From Anaerosalibacter massiliensis (GTDB lineage: Bacteria > Bacillota > Clostridia > Tissierellales > Sporanaerobacteraceae), in contig CCEZ01000013.1 of the NCBI GenBank assembly GCA_000751555.1, positions 1 through 64,000 of the forward strand: a stretch of DNA of 64,000 nucleotides, given 5' to 3'. Position 1 is the stretch's first letter, and the number at the start of each line of letters is the position of its first letter. Below the pieces are notes generated by a model. The model was not told the DNA's origin, did not search any database, and saw only the letters and a list, made by a program, of their open reading frames with translations. Of this stretch, positions 53,591 through 62,184 are shown one piece after another. Both the position numbers and the translations under genes were made by a program.

Positions 53591-53628
53591 ACTCCTGTAA
53601 GCAATATTATAATATTGTTTACAGGAGT
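53591..53628 (-). terminator. Terminator of the fluoride riboswitch
   Basis: ACTCCTGTAA and its complement form a long stem with an AT interior, followed by TTTTTGTTTTT on the minus strand, 34 bases before the antiporter start. The proximal arm ACTCCTGT is also part of the riboswitch aptamer, so the two folds exclude each other. Confidence 0.9.
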
Positions 53629-53664
53629 CATTAGCATTACGCAGTTATGGTGAACTCCATCACC
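53621..53664 (-). promoter_or_regulatory. Fluoride riboswitch (crcB motif)
   Basis: The minus strand reads GGTGATGGAGTTCACC, then ATAACTGC, a short loop, and GCTAATGACTCCTGT. This follows the crcB/fluoride aptamer: GGNGATGGNGTTCNCCATAA, then the loop closing GC, then TGATGACTCCT or TAATGACTCCT. It matches the layout of the Bacillus crcB riboswitch, including the overlapping terminator, so fluoride should switch the antiporter gene on. Confidence 0.93.
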
Positions 53665-53754
53665 TTTAATATTAAATTGTATATTAATATTAATTTATCA
53701 TTATTCTCCACGAAAATCAAATCTTTTTTAATAATATATTATTAAAAATAATTA

Positions 53755-53885
53755 TTTTTGAATAATTTTATAAAAAAGATTTTCATTATAAGTATTAGAA
53801 ATATATAATAACTTATAGTCAAGATTAATATTATATATTTAAAGGAAAGTTTTCTATGTTTAAAGAAGTTAATCTCAATAATTGT
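53755..53885 (+). repeat. Decayed copy of the flavin reductase 5' region
   Basis: Matches 54288-54412 in the same orientation, including TATGTTTAAAGAAGTTAA at the gene start and the AT-rich promoter before it. After about ten codons the match ends. It is a broken duplicate on the other side of the toxin-antitoxin element. Confidence 0.8.
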
Positions 53886-53954
53886 ATATTGAAAAAATAT
53901 TGGAGTTATGTTGTAAAAAATTTACTCTTTAAAACTGTAATAAACTTCTTAATG

Positions 53955-53982
53955 TTTACAAATATATATGTTGTGGTATAAT
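53955..53982 (+). promoter_or_regulatory. Promoter of the antitoxin RNA
   Basis: TTTACA - 16 bases - TATAAT, pointing into the inverted-repeat end of the toxin-antitoxin element; the predicted start is at about 53989. Confidence 0.8.
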
Positions 53983-53988
53983 ATAAAT

Positions 53989-54021
53989 AAGGTAATCGAA
54001 CCCACAAAGGTGTGGTTGCCA
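53989..54021 (+). repeat. Left inverted repeat of the toxin-antitoxin element
   Basis: AAGGTAATCGA ... GGTGTGGTTGCCA, repeated inverted at 54216-54247 (AAGGTAATCGA ... GGTGTGATTGCCA on the minus strand). Each predicted transcript starts at its copy, so both RNAs begin with nearly the same sequence. Confidence 0.8.
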
Positions 54022-54081
54022 TTAAAGATTTTTAAATGATTTTAATCACCTTGCATGGTGGTGCAGGGTGATTATTTTTTT
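53989..54081 (+). ncRNA. Probable antitoxin RNA of a type I system
   Basis: A transcript of about 90 bases from a good promoter to a strong terminator (12-base stem AATCACCTTGCA / TGCAGGGTGATT, then T7). It is antisense to the 3' end of the toxin mRNA, including the toxin's last codon and stop. It holds no open frame. The arrangement resembles RatA/TxpA-type pairs. Confidence 0.7.
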
Positions 54082-54182
54082 CCCTTAATGTTATCCTTTG
54101 TCAACATAACTATTAAGGAGATTAGTGATATTGTAAACATACCAAAAGCAATCATTAAGGAAATTGCCTGAAATGTACTCAT
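54072..54182 (-). CDS. Small holin-like membrane toxin (type I system)
   Basis: A 36-residue peptide beginning MSTFQAISLMIAFGMF, with one hydrophobic segment of about 22 residues and a charged tail (TKDNIKGKK). This is the form of the 'putative holin-like toxin' family of Firmicutes, including TxpA-like toxins. A very strong ribosome site GGGAGGTGG precedes it, but CCACCTC upstream (minus strand; 54212-54218) can pair with and hide it (54189-54195), as usual for such toxins. Own promoter at 54254-54283. Confidence 0.82.
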   Translation of the reverse strand: MSTFQAISLMIAFGMFTISLISLIVMLTKDNIKGKK

Positions 54183-54215
54183 ATCACACCACCTCCCTTC
54201 TTATATAAAGTGAGG

Positions 54216-54247
54216 TGGCAATCACACCCTGCTTTTTCGATTACCTT
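54216..54247 (-). repeat. Right inverted repeat of the toxin-antitoxin element
   Basis: Partner of the repeat at 53989-54021, forming the 5' end of the toxin mRNA. Confidence 0.8.
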
Positions 54248-54253
54248 GTCCCT

Positions 54254-54283
54254 ATTGTATCATATTAGCTAGTAGTATTCCAA
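54254..54283 (-). promoter_or_regulatory. Promoter of the toxin mRNA
   Basis: TTGGAA (54278-54283) - 18 bases - TACAAT (54254-54259) on the minus strand. The predicted start is at about 54247, the end of the inverted repeat. Confidence 0.7.
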
Positions 54284-54387
54284 TAATTATAATTTAAAAT
54301 GTTTAAAAAAGGATTTTCATCATAAATATAGAAATATATAATATACTATAATTTAGATTGATATTATAGATTAAAGGGGGTTTTTCT

Positions 54388-54894
54388 ATGTTTAAAGAAG
54401 TTAACTTTAATGATTATTCTAAAGAAGCTCTCAGACAAATAAGTAATGGAGCTTTTCTTACTGTAAAGAGTAACAATGAGGTTAATACTATGACTATAGG
54501 TTGGGGAAATATTGGAGTTATATGGAGTATGCCTATATTTACTGTAGCTGTTAGATATTCTAGACATACTTATAATCTAATAGAAAACACTGATGAATTT
54601 ACAGTAAGTATTCCTATTAAAGCAAATATGAAAAAAGAATTAGCATTTTGTGGAACTAAATCAGGAAGAGATGTAGACAAGTTTAAAGAATGTAATCTAA
54701 ATTTAAAAGATGGTGTAAATGTAAATACACCCATAATTAAAGATTGCGAACTCCATTATGAATGTAAAATAGTTTATAAGCAAGCTATGGAACCTGGAAC
54801 TTTAAATGATAATATTAAGGAAAAATACTATAAAAACAATGACTATCATGTATTATACTATGGAAAAATAGTTAATTGCTATATAAAAGAATAA
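54388..54894 (+). CDS. Flavin reductase-family protein
   Basis: An FMN-binding split-barrel protein of 168 residues: YSKEALRQISNGAFLTVKSN, MTIGWGNIGVIWSMPIFTVAVR and FCGTKSGRDVDKF are the pattern of clostridial flavin reductase-like proteins. It may supply reduced flavin or reduce small molecules. AAAGGGGG ribosome site. Its promoter and first codons occur as a decayed copy on the far side of the toxin-antitoxin element. Confidence 0.87.
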   Translation: MFKEVNFNDYSKEALRQISNGAFLTVKSNNEVNTMTIGWGNIGVIWSMPIFTVAVRYSRHTYNLIENTDEFTVSIPIKANMKKELAFCGTKSGRDVDKFKECNLNLKDGVNVNTPIIKDCELHYECKIVYKQAMEPGTLNDNIKEKYYKNNDYHVLYYGKIVNCYIKE

Positions 54895-54979
54895 AATATA
54901 GGGATGATTCTTTTTATTTCATAAAGAGCTGCTTTAAAGTGTGCTAAATTACTTTAAAGCAACTCTTTCTTTAACTGTT

Positions 54980-55165
54980 CTACCTTTTATTATCTAATTC
55001 TTCTAAATATCTAATAATATTTTCTACATATTCATCATTAAACTCTTTATCACTTAATATATAATAATTATTTTTACTTATATTATTTATATCAACTTTA
55101 TCTTTTATATAAGGTGAAATTAAAAGCAAACTAGCTCCACCTTGGATTAAGTTTTTAGCTTTTAT
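54980..55165 (-). pseudogene. C-terminal remnant of an unidentified gene
   Basis: The minus strand reads GIKAKNLIQGGASLLLISPY, then KNNYYILSDKEFNDEYVENI and ends RYLEELDNKR. There is no start; it begins where the DUF1648 gene ends. Family not recognised. Confidence 0.45.
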
Positions 55166-55664
55166 GCCTAAATCTTATTGACTTTATAATAAAATATAAT
55201 AAAGTTCCAAAAATTATAATTAAAGATACTGGAGTGAAAATAGCTCCTAACCCTTGACTTCTCCCCAAAGATATAAGTATGGTTTTCCATAATATATACA
55301 TAAATATACAAACAAGTTCTGTTTTTAGGCAAATTAATAATCTACGTGAATTTCTATATTGATATTCTACATTTTCTTTAGTGATTTCAACAATATAATT
55401 GTATACATGAGGAATTCTAATCAATAATGAAAGCACAATGTATAAAATAAGGCTGATTACAGGTAATATAAAAATACTATCTTTTTGCCCCCAAGCATCA
55501 GGGCTTCCTAATGCATCATAATGTGTTGGAATTTTATTGGGAAGTTTTGACCAATATATTGAAATTAGTAAAAAACTAAGGATAACTATTACTCCAGATA
55601 TTATTTGCAGAATTTTTTCAAATGTTGAATAACTTAATTTTTTAACAGGCCTTTTCCCATACAT
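55155..55664 (-). CDS. DUF1648-domain membrane protein
   Basis: A 169-residue protein with four membrane segments. Between the first and second is the DUF1648 hallmark YWSKLPNKIPTHYDALGSPD followed by AWGQKDSIF. The family includes SdpI-type immunity proteins and related membrane sensors, but this short form is uncharacterised. It may confer immunity to a peptide toxin; this is weak inference. Confidence 0.82.
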   Translation of the reverse strand: MYGKRPVKKLSYSTFEKILQIISGVIVILSFLLISIYWSKLPNKIPTHYDALGSPDAWGQKDSIFILPVISLILYIVLSLLIRIPHVYNYIVEITKENVEYQYRNSRRLLICLKTELVCIFMYILWKTILISLGRSQGLGAIFTPVSLIIIFGTLLYFIIKSIRFRHKS

Positions 55665-55768
55665 ATTAGTACCTGCCCCCTTTTATTACCTTTCACATAT
55701 TTATCTTGCTACAAATAGGCGTATCTACACAGCTAGTTATTCTTCCCTAAGTTAATAATATATTTCCT

Positions 55769-56311
55769 TTAAATATCCTTCATTTCCATATACTCATCCC
55801 TTGTAATGGAATAACAATAATCATCATAAACTTCTCCATTAAAAATTTTACTTGCATGCCTTAAAATCCCCTCAAATTTAAAACCACATTTTTCTATGAC
55901 TCGTTTTGAACGAATATTGAAAGGATAATGATAACAAGAAACCAATTCTATATTTTTCCCGTTAAATAAATATTCAAGTACTTTATTTGCTGCTTCTGTC
56001 ATTAAGCCATGCCCCCAATAGTCTTTTGACAACACATAACCTATCATTTTTGCATTAGCATCTTTGCGTTTTTCATCCTCATGCATACCAATTGAACCAA
56101 TTGCTTTTCCATTTTCTTTATTGACTATTGCCCAAACTTCATCTTTTTCTATAAAATTCTCTAATATCCTTAAACTCTCCTCTTTAGTCTTATGAGGTTT
56201 CCAACCTGCATTTGGTCCTACATCTGGATCTTTTGCATATTCAAAAAAATCATCAAGGTCTTCTAACTTCCACGCTCTTAAAATTAACCTTTCCGTTTCT
56301 AACATAACCAA
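55769..56311 (-). CDS. GNAT-family acetyltransferase (RimJ/RimL type)
   Basis: A 178-180-residue acetyltransferase: METERLILR-type opening (MLETERLILRAWKLEDLDDF), IGYVLSKDYWGHGLMTEAA for acetyl-CoA, and NIRSKRVIEKCGFKFEG at the C-terminus. Start either TTG at 56311 or ATG two codons later. The acceptor may be a ribosomal protein or other amine. Confidence 0.88.
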   Translation of the reverse strand: MVMLETERLILRAWKLEDLDDFFEYAKDPDVGPNAGWKPHKTKEESLRILENFIEKDEVWAIVNKENGKAIGSIGMHEDEKRKDANAKMIGYVLSKDYWGHGLMTEAANKVLEYLFNGKNIELVSCYHYPFNIRSKRVIEKCGFKFEGILRHASKIFNGEVYDDYCYSITRDEYMEMKDI

Positions 56312-56438
56312 AGTAATCGCCCTCTCTTCAAAAGATAGTAGTTATAATAATTACTTATTTCTAAAACATTTAGAAAACTTATTTATAAACAATATCTGAA
56401 CAAACATAAGATTGAATTTTATATTAATAATTAAACGA

Positions 56439-56736
56439 TTATAAATTACCTTCAAAATTAAATGTTTTTCTAATCATTTTAAAATAGTTTGGATCATCTG
56501 GACAACCTGAATAGCCAGCAAAATTAGACCAAAGATACACTGCATTTTGATTTCCCGATAAATTCTTTAATACCCTCTTCTACCTCGATAAAATTCTCAT
56601 CATAACTCAACCCAAAATCACTTGGATACGATTTAATATCTTTTCGAGCATTAATCCTCATAATTAAGTCAATATTCATTACTATAATTAAAGGAATTAG
56701 AAAGTAAATAATTAATATACCTATAATCACCCACAT
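56439..56736 (-). pseudogene. Small membrane-anchored protein, probably broken
   Basis: A 70-codon frame starts MWVIIGILIIYFLIPLIIVM (membrane anchor), continues SYPSDFGLSYDENFIEVEEG in the style of membrane-anchored alpha/beta hydrolases, and stops at 56524. In the next frame protein-like text goes on as GNQNAVYLWSNFAGYSGCPD and YFKMIRKTFNFEGNL to 56439. A frameshift or deletion near 56545 is likely. The intact family is uncertain. Confidence 0.5.
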
Positions 56737-56823
56737 TTTATAACTCCACTTCTCTACTTAAATCAAGATTTAAAATACCCTGTATATTTTTAGACCAAAT
56801 ATTATTTGTCATAAGCCACCTTC

Positions 56824-57519
56824 CTAAACTATTTTATTAACAATTTTCATACCTTCACGTTCACTTAATGGTGATAATTTTGTATTTTCAATAAATTCTT
56901 TAACTATTTTAGGATTAGTTTTTGAATATTCTCTTAGTGCCCAACCAATAGCTTTTTGTATAAAAAATTCATCTTTATCTTTTAAAATTTCTATTATATT
57001 AAATAATAACTCTATATCCGTTCTGTCTTTATATCCTAATTGAAATAATATAGTAGTTCTTTGTAGCCAAATATTATTTGATTTTATCCATTTTTTAATA
57101 TATTCATCTCTCTCTTTAGGAAATTGTTTGAAATATTCTCCTACTAATTTCTTGGAAATTATATCTACTGTATCCCACCAAGATTTATATATTATCATGT
57201 ATTCAAATAGATTAATAATCTCTCTTGAGAAATCTTTATTGTATTTCTCCAAAAGATCACATGCAAAATATTGGTATTCTCTTTCTGGCAATTCCCATAA
57301 TTTTTTAACTACTATTTCTATCTGGTCATATCTTGGTCTATTGTCTTTCCTCAGAAATACTCTACTTATTTTTCTTCTTTGAGGAGCTTTAATGCCTAAA
57401 AACTGAAAGTTGTTTTTCATATACTTTTCCATTTGTTTTATATTATCTTTATTGGAATTTTCTTTAAATATCCCTATTATTTCATCTATATATTGATTTA
57501 TTCCACTATATTTTTCCAT
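56824..57519 (-). CDS. AlkD-like DNA alkylation repair protein
   Basis: HEAT-repeat DNA glycosylase of 231 residues, acting on alkylated bases such as 7-methylguanine. Visible are NNFQFLGIKAPQRRKI near the N-terminus, KSWWDTVDIISKKLVGEYF, and the C-terminal IQKAIGWALREYSKTNP. The start giving MEKYSGIN is chosen for its GGGGAGAG. It is followed by ogt and a NUDIX gene upstream in the same orientation, a small repair group. Confidence 0.9.
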   Translation of the reverse strand: MEKYSGINQYIDEIIGIFKENSNKDNIKQMEKYMKNNFQFLGIKAPQRRKISRVFLRKDNRPRYDQIEIVVKKLWELPEREYQYFACDLLEKYNKDFSREIINLFEYMIIYKSWWDTVDIISKKLVGEYFKQFPKERDEYIKKWIKSNNIWLQRTTILFQLGYKDRTDIELLFNIIEILKDKDEFFIQKAIGWALREYSKTNPKIVKEFIENTKLSPLSEREGMKIVNKIV

Positions 57520-57631
57520 AATCTCTCCCCTACATATCTGATTATACGTATATTTTACATTCACCTTCATTTCTCTCTGATAAAACCATTATCATTCTAA
57601 ACTTTTTAAAAAGTTAAAAAATTCATCACTA

Positions 57632-58120
57632 TTAAATCTCCACTCCCTCTAGTTCGAGCAAAAATTTCTTTACAGATGTTTTATTTCCTGCATATCCCGT
57701 TAATTCTCCACTTTTCCCTACGACTCTGTGACAAGGTATTATTATTGGAAGTAAATTAGCCCTATTCGCTTGTCCTACTGCCCTTACAGCTTTAGGGTTT
57801 CCAATAGCTTCTGCTATTTGTGAATAACTTCTAACTTCACCATAAGGAATATTCCTTAAAGCTTCCCATACCTTTTTTCTAAACTCAGTACCTTCTATAG
57901 ACAGTGGCACTTGAAATTCTTTTCTCTCTTTGTTAAAATACTCATCTAATTCTCTTATTATATTATTACACAATCTCTTATCTTGTTTTATGCCATTGTA
58001 TTTATTCATATATTCTAACCATTGATCTTCAAAAAGTATTATTCTTCTAACCCCTATTTCATCTACTACTACATAGATTGTCCCTAATGGAGAATCATAA
58101 GTATCATAAACAATTTTCAT
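57632..58120 (-). CDS. ogt: Methylated-DNA--protein-cysteine methyltransferase
   Basis: Suicide repair protein of 162 residues that moves methyl groups from O6-methylguanine to its own cysteine. The active site is in IIPCHRVVGKSGELTGYAGN, with the DNA-binding helix around YSQIAEAIGNPKAVRAVGQ and the invariant FRKKVWEALRNIPYGEV. Length normal. Confidence 0.95.
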   Translation of the reverse strand: MKIVYDTYDSPLGTIYVVVDEIGVRRIILFEDQWLEYMNKYNGIKQDKRLCNNIIRELDEYFNKERKEFQVPLSIEGTEFRKKVWEALRNIPYGEVRSYSQIAEAIGNPKAVRAVGQANRANLLPIIIPCHRVVGKSGELTGYAGNKTSVKKFLLELEGVEI

Positions 58121-58179
58121 ACTAAACCACCCCTTCCTTATATTACATAAAAATAAACAAGATTATAGAGTACTACAGA

Positions 58180-58605
58180 TTATACTAATAATAAATGCTT
58201 GAAATTTTTATCTAAATACTGAAATAGTTTTGGTGTAATGTCTTTGTATGTTAAATTAGATGGCAACGTTTCAAAACATCTTACTTTTTCCATTTCGCTT
58301 TCTGGCAAACTACCTATTTTTTTTATGTCTGCATAGAAAACCATTCCATTAGCTTCAGAAGTTTTATCTGCAGCCCAATAATCAAATATAGGTTTTATGT
58401 CAAATGAAACAGCTCCTGTCTCTTCAAATAATTCTCTTTTAGCAGCATCCAATGGAGTTTCCCCTAATTCAATATGTCCACCAGCGGTTTCCCATGTATC
58501 TCTTTCTTTATGTTTGCACAAAATCCATTTGCCATGATACTTTGCTATAATCACTACATATTTATAAGTTTTTAAATGGTTTAAATCATAAACCTCACAA
58601 ATCAT
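58180..58605 (-). CDS. NUDIX hydrolase
   Basis: A 141-residue pyrophosphohydrolase with a complete NUDIX box: GGHIELGETPLDAAKREL followed by FEETG. Start at MICEVYDL, with GGGGG six bases upstream. It probably hydrolyses a nucleoside diphosphate derivative; substrate unknown. Confidence 0.9.
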   Translation of the reverse strand: MICEVYDLNHLKTYKYVVIIAKYHGKWILCKHKERDTWETAGGHIELGETPLDAAKRELFEETGAVSFDIKPIFDYWAADKTSEANGMVFYADIKKIGSLPESEMEKVRCFETLPSNLTYKDITPKLFQYLDKNFKHLLLV

Positions 58606-58666
58606 AAAATTCCCCCTATTCATTTGTTATTAAACATAACATATCATATAAAATAGCTTGTTTTCC

Positions 58667-59260
58667 CTATTTAAATACAATTTTTACATTTTCAAATCCT
58701 AAATTTTTAAGAAAAGATGTCAAAATTTCTTTTGTATTTTTTTCTGCTTCTGTTAATAGTCCTTTTTTTATGACTTCTTTCTCCATATTTTTCTTTTCCT
58801 TCACCAATACATTATGTAAATCTTCTAATTTAAGTTGATTAAATACTGACTCTTTTTCATCATATATATATGAATCCTCTTCATTTATTACATTATCTAA
58901 TACTTTGGGTTTGTCCAATTTTATTTCAACACTCTTTGTATCATTTACATTTATTTCAGCACTTTTTAAATCTACTCCTGCCTTTATATATCCACTATAT
59001 TTAATAAGAAAACTTTTATTAGTAAAAGGCATATTTATTCCACTAAACTTCTTATTGTCCTTATAAGCTACTACATTAACATAGTTATATTTTACTGTAG
59101 AAAGCTCTAACAATTTAGATATCTCTTCCTTTATAGTGTCTGATAACATTTTTGTCTCTCTTTTAATTGAAAATCTAATATAGAAAAATGAGGCTATAAC
59201 AATAGCTAATATTATTAAAAAAATAGCCAGATAATTTTTCTTTTTTGTTTTAATTTTCAT
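58667..59260 (-). CDS. DUF4230-domain membrane-anchored protein
   Basis: A 197-residue protein with one N-terminal membrane segment (about 10-30). The rest is probably extracellular, with the DUF4230 pattern LLELSTVKYNYVNVVAYKDN, FLIKYSGYIKAGVDL and lysine-rich helices. Function unknown in the family. Confidence 0.82.
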   Translation of the reverse strand: MKIKTKKKNYLAIFLIILAIVIASFFYIRFSIKRETKMLSDTIKEEISKLLELSTVKYNYVNVVAYKDNKKFSGINMPFTNKSFLIKYSGYIKAGVDLKSAEINVNDTKSVEIKLDKPKVLDNVINEEDSYIYDEKESVFNQLKLEDLHNVLVKEKKNMEKEVIKKGLLTEAEKNTKEILTSFLKNLGFENVKIVFK

Positions 59261-59490
59261 GAAATCGCTCCTTAAATTATATATTCATAGCCTCATTTTA
59301 TTAGAAATCATATATATTTTCAACTACCTATATAGAGATAATATCTAATAATACGTCAAATTATTCTCTTTGCGGCTAGCATATTTCTCTAAAAAACACC
59401 ATATATATTTCCCGGGCTATAATTGATTTATTAATTAATATATAATAGAATATGAAAAAAGAAGCAATATATATTCACTGGAGGTATTCG

Positions 59491-60171
59491 ATGGATAAAA
59501 TTGTAGAAGTATTAAATAAATGTGTACTGTTTAAAAGTATTAATAATAATGAGATAACAGAGGCATTAAAAGGTATTAACTATGAAGTATCCAATTTCAA
59601 AAAAGATGAAATAATTGCTATAGAAGAGGAAGAATGTATAAGTATAGGTATTATATTAGATGGAATAGTAGAAATTCAAAAAACATTTCCTTCTGGCAAT
59701 ATAGTTACCTTAAATAGATTTAAATCGGGAAATATTTTTGGTGAAGCCATAGTTTTTTCAAAGAAACATGTATATCCAGCAACTATTGTGGCTGTAGATA
59801 ACAGTAAAGTAATGTTTGTCCATAAAAATGATATAATACGACTTTGCAGTATTAGCGACAAGTTTCTAGGAAATTTTATGACAGTACTTTCTAACAGAAT
59901 TCTTATGTTAAATTCTAAAATAAAAATTTTGTCACATGAAACCATAAGGAAAAAAATAGCAAATTTCCTATTAGATGAATATAGTAAACAAGATAATAAA
60001 TTTTTAGAGTTTTCTTATGGAAGAAAAAAGATGGCAGAAGTTTTAAATGTACCAAGGCCATCATTGTCTAGGGAATTGATTAAAATGAGAGATGAAGGAA
60101 TTATAGACTTTGATAGAAATGTAATTAAGATAATTGATGTAAATTTATTAGAAAAGTGTCTAATTAACTAA
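59491..60171 (+). CDS. Crp/Fnr-family transcriptional regulator
   Basis: A 226-residue regulator: cyclic-nucleotide-binding-like N-terminal domain with FKSGNIFGEAIVFSKKHVYP, then an HTH_Crp domain with YGRKKMAEVLNVPRPSLSREL. There is no cysteine cluster as in FNR, so the effector is unknown. The ATG giving MDKIVEVL is chosen for GGAGG six bases upstream. Its stop overlaps by four bases the stop of the convergent DUF421 gene. A role in the nearby hydrogenase/selenium genes is possible but unproven. Confidence 0.9.
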   Translation: MDKIVEVLNKCVLFKSINNNEITEALKGINYEVSNFKKDEIIAIEEEECISIGIILDGIVEIQKTFPSGNIVTLNRFKSGNIFGEAIVFSKKHVYPATIVAVDNSKVMFVHKNDIIRLCSISDKFLGNFMTVLSNRILMLNSKIKILSHETIRKKIANFLLDEYSKQDNKFLEFSYGRKKMAEVLNVPRPSLSRELIKMRDEGIIDFDRNVIKIIDVNLLEKCLIN

Positions 60172-60824
60172 TCTCTTCTATCTATATATAGAGAACCATC
60201 TTCTTGTATTTCTGCATATAATACTTTATTTAAGGAGTCTATTCCTTGATTTTTTAATTCTTTGTAAATCCATTTTTCATCCAAATTTAATTCTTTTAAA
60301 TTTCTTTTGACTAAATTTCCATCAGTTATTATTTCAGTAGGTAGATAAAGGCGAGTTTGTTGCCTATTTTGTTTTTTTAGTATACTTAATTTACCATCAG
60401 GTTCTAATATAGCATAGTCAACTTCCATTATAGAAAAAATATCTTTACTTCTAAGAAGCATACTCAAATCATCTAAATTTATCCTAGTAGATCTAAGAGC
60501 TTCTTCTATTATTTTTCCATTCTTTATAATTATAGTTGGCTCCCCATCAAGTAATGTCCGAATCTTAGATGACTTTAATGATATTAAAGTTACCAACATA
60601 GTAAGTAGTATCCACCAAATTAGATTAATCATCTCATTTAAATATCTAGAACCTGTATTTATAATAGTATTAGCTGCAAGAGAGCCTATAGTTACACCTG
60701 TTATATAATTGAAAAAAGTCAATTCACTTAATTGTTTTTTCCCAAGTAATCTAGTGAGTATTAAAAGAGTGATAAAGGTCCCCGTAGTCTTTGATATAAT
60801 TTTTAAAAATTCTATAAGTCTCAT
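60168..60824 (-). CDS. DUF421/YetF-type membrane protein
   Basis: A 218-residue protein with three N-terminal membrane segments and a cytoplasmic domain: TRLLGKKQLSELTFFNYITG and IGSLAANTI are typical of YetF proteins, as is GEPTIIIKNGKIIEEALRST. Start at MRLIEFLK, with GGAGG before it. It follows the hydrogenase-domain gene by 16 bases. Function unknown. Confidence 0.87.
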   Translation of the reverse strand: MRLIEFLKIISKTTGTFITLLILTRLLGKKQLSELTFFNYITGVTIGSLAANTIINTGSRYLNEMINLIWWILLTMLVTLISLKSSKIRTLLDGEPTIIIKNGKIIEEALRSTRINLDDLSMLLRSKDIFSIMEVDYAILEPDGKLSILKKQNRQQTRLYLPTEIITDGNLVKRNLKELNLDEKWIYKELKNQGIDSLNKVLYAEIQEDGSLYIDRRD

Positions 60825-60840
60825 TTTAATCCTCCAAATC

Positions 60841-62184
60841 TTAAAGCTCTCTCTCAAATATTTCTACTTTTTTATCATCTTTAAAATCCTCAATACTATC
60901 TATGTCTATAGATTTTAGGAATTTTTTCATTATTTTATTATTTACTGAAATATTTACTTTAGATTCTTTGCCATATTTTTCTATAAATTCCTTGCCTTTC
61001 TCTTTTGAAATAATAGTCTTCGGTCCACCTACACATCCACCGTCACACCCCATTCCTTCTAAGAATCTAGCTTTAGTTTTTCCATCTAATGCAGATTGAA
61101 GCATAGCCTTACATTCTTTTATTCCACTAGCTTGTTTTGATGTAAATAATTCTATCTTATCTGGATACATTTCCTTTACTGCATCTTCAACAGCTATAGA
61201 CACTCCTCCAATTCTGCCATATATTCTTCCACCTTTAGATGAATATTGAGTAGATAATTCTTCATGAAACTTACTTGGATCTATATTAAATACTTCAAAT
61301 ATATCTTTAAGTTCTGTAAAAGTGACTACATAATCTATTGCATCCTTTATATCATCCATTTTTGCTTCTCCTTTTTTTGCTACACAAGGCCCTATGAATA
61401 CAACTTTAATTTCTGGATTTATTTCTTTTATAACTTTTCCAGCTGCAATCATAGGAGATACTGAGGGAGATGTATATCTAACTAATTCTTTAAATCTTCC
61501 TCTAATCATGCCAACCCATATAGGACAACAACAAGATGAAAGTAAAAAATCTTCTTCCTTCTCAATATGTCTATCAAATTCTACTGCTTCCCTTATAGTC
61601 AACATATCAGCAAAGAAAGCTACTTCTACCATATCTTTAAATCCTATATATTTTAAAGCTGCCCTTATCTGTCCCATAGATACATTTTCACCAAATTGTC
61701 CTGCTATAGAAGGAGCTACTGCAGCAATTACTTTTTCATTTTCTTTTAACATTTCTAAAACAGGAAGAAACTCTACTTTATCTATAAAATTTTTATTATC
61801 ACAAGAATCTATACATATACCACAATTTACACATTCATCCATACTAATATTCGGAATCCTCGTCTCTTTATCAATTATGATGGCATCAAAAGGGCAAGCA
61901 TTTTTACAAATAATCTTTCCATCAATTTCTACACAGTTCATTGTACAAGAGGATGTACTTACAACTACTGTTTTCGTTTTTTGATAGTTCTCTATTGCAA
62001 TTTTTAGATCTTCTGAAAAACTATCTGAATATTTAACTTCTACACCACATAGAGCAGATATTACTTTTGCCAAACTCTTTTTGTCTATATCTTCCCTATT
62101 CATTATTTCTTCTATTTTTTCTTCAAATACATCTTCATAATAAGCTTTCAGTATTTCTTTAAATAATTCCCTATAATTCTCCAT
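60841..62184 (-). CDS. [FeFe]-hydrogenase-domain protein (HfsB/sensory type)
   Basis: A 447-residue iron-sulfur protein. The first 80 residues have no clear domain; then come a ferredoxin-like part with CTMNCVEIDGKIICKNACP and CVNCGICIDSC, and the [FeFe]-hydrogenase large-subunit domain. The H-cluster motifs are changed from the standard form: SSCCCPIW (L1), GPCVAKKGEA (L2) and GMGCDGGCVGG (L3). This is the pattern of non-prototypical, HfsB-like or sensory hydrogenases, so catalytic H2 production is uncertain. Start at MENYRELF, with GGAGGG upstream. Divergent from yedE. Confidence 0.85.
   Translation of the reverse strand: MENYRELFKEILKAYYEDVFEEKIEEIMNREDIDKKSLAKVISALCGVEVKYSDSFSEDLKIAIENYQKTKTVVVSTSSCTMNCVEIDGKIICKNACPFDAIIIDKETRIPNISMDECVNCGICIDSCDNKNFIDKVEFLPVLEMLKENEKVIAAVAPSIAGQFGENVSMGQIRAALKYIGFKDMVEVAFFADMLTIREAVEFDRHIEKEEDFLLSSCCCPIWVGMIRGRFKELVRYTSPSVSPMIAAGKVIKEINPEIKVVFIGPCVAKKGEAKMDDIKDAIDYVVTFTELKDIFEVFNIDPSKFHEELSTQYSSKGGRIYGRIGGVSIAVEDAVKEMYPDKIELFTSKQASGIKECKAMLQSALDGKTKARFLEGMGCDGGCVGGPKTIISKEKGKEFIEKYGKESKVNISVNNKIMKKFLKSIDIDSIEDFKDDKKVEIFEREL

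Noticed and set aside
53991-54021. GGTAATCGA and GGTTCGATTACC words resembling a tRNA T-arm
   Set aside because: No cloverleaf can be formed; the words belong to the inverted ends of the toxin-antitoxin element.
61394-61984. Plus-strand open frame of 196 codons
   Set aside because: Antisense shadow of the [FeFe]-hydrogenase-domain gene, with no ribosome site or recognisable family.
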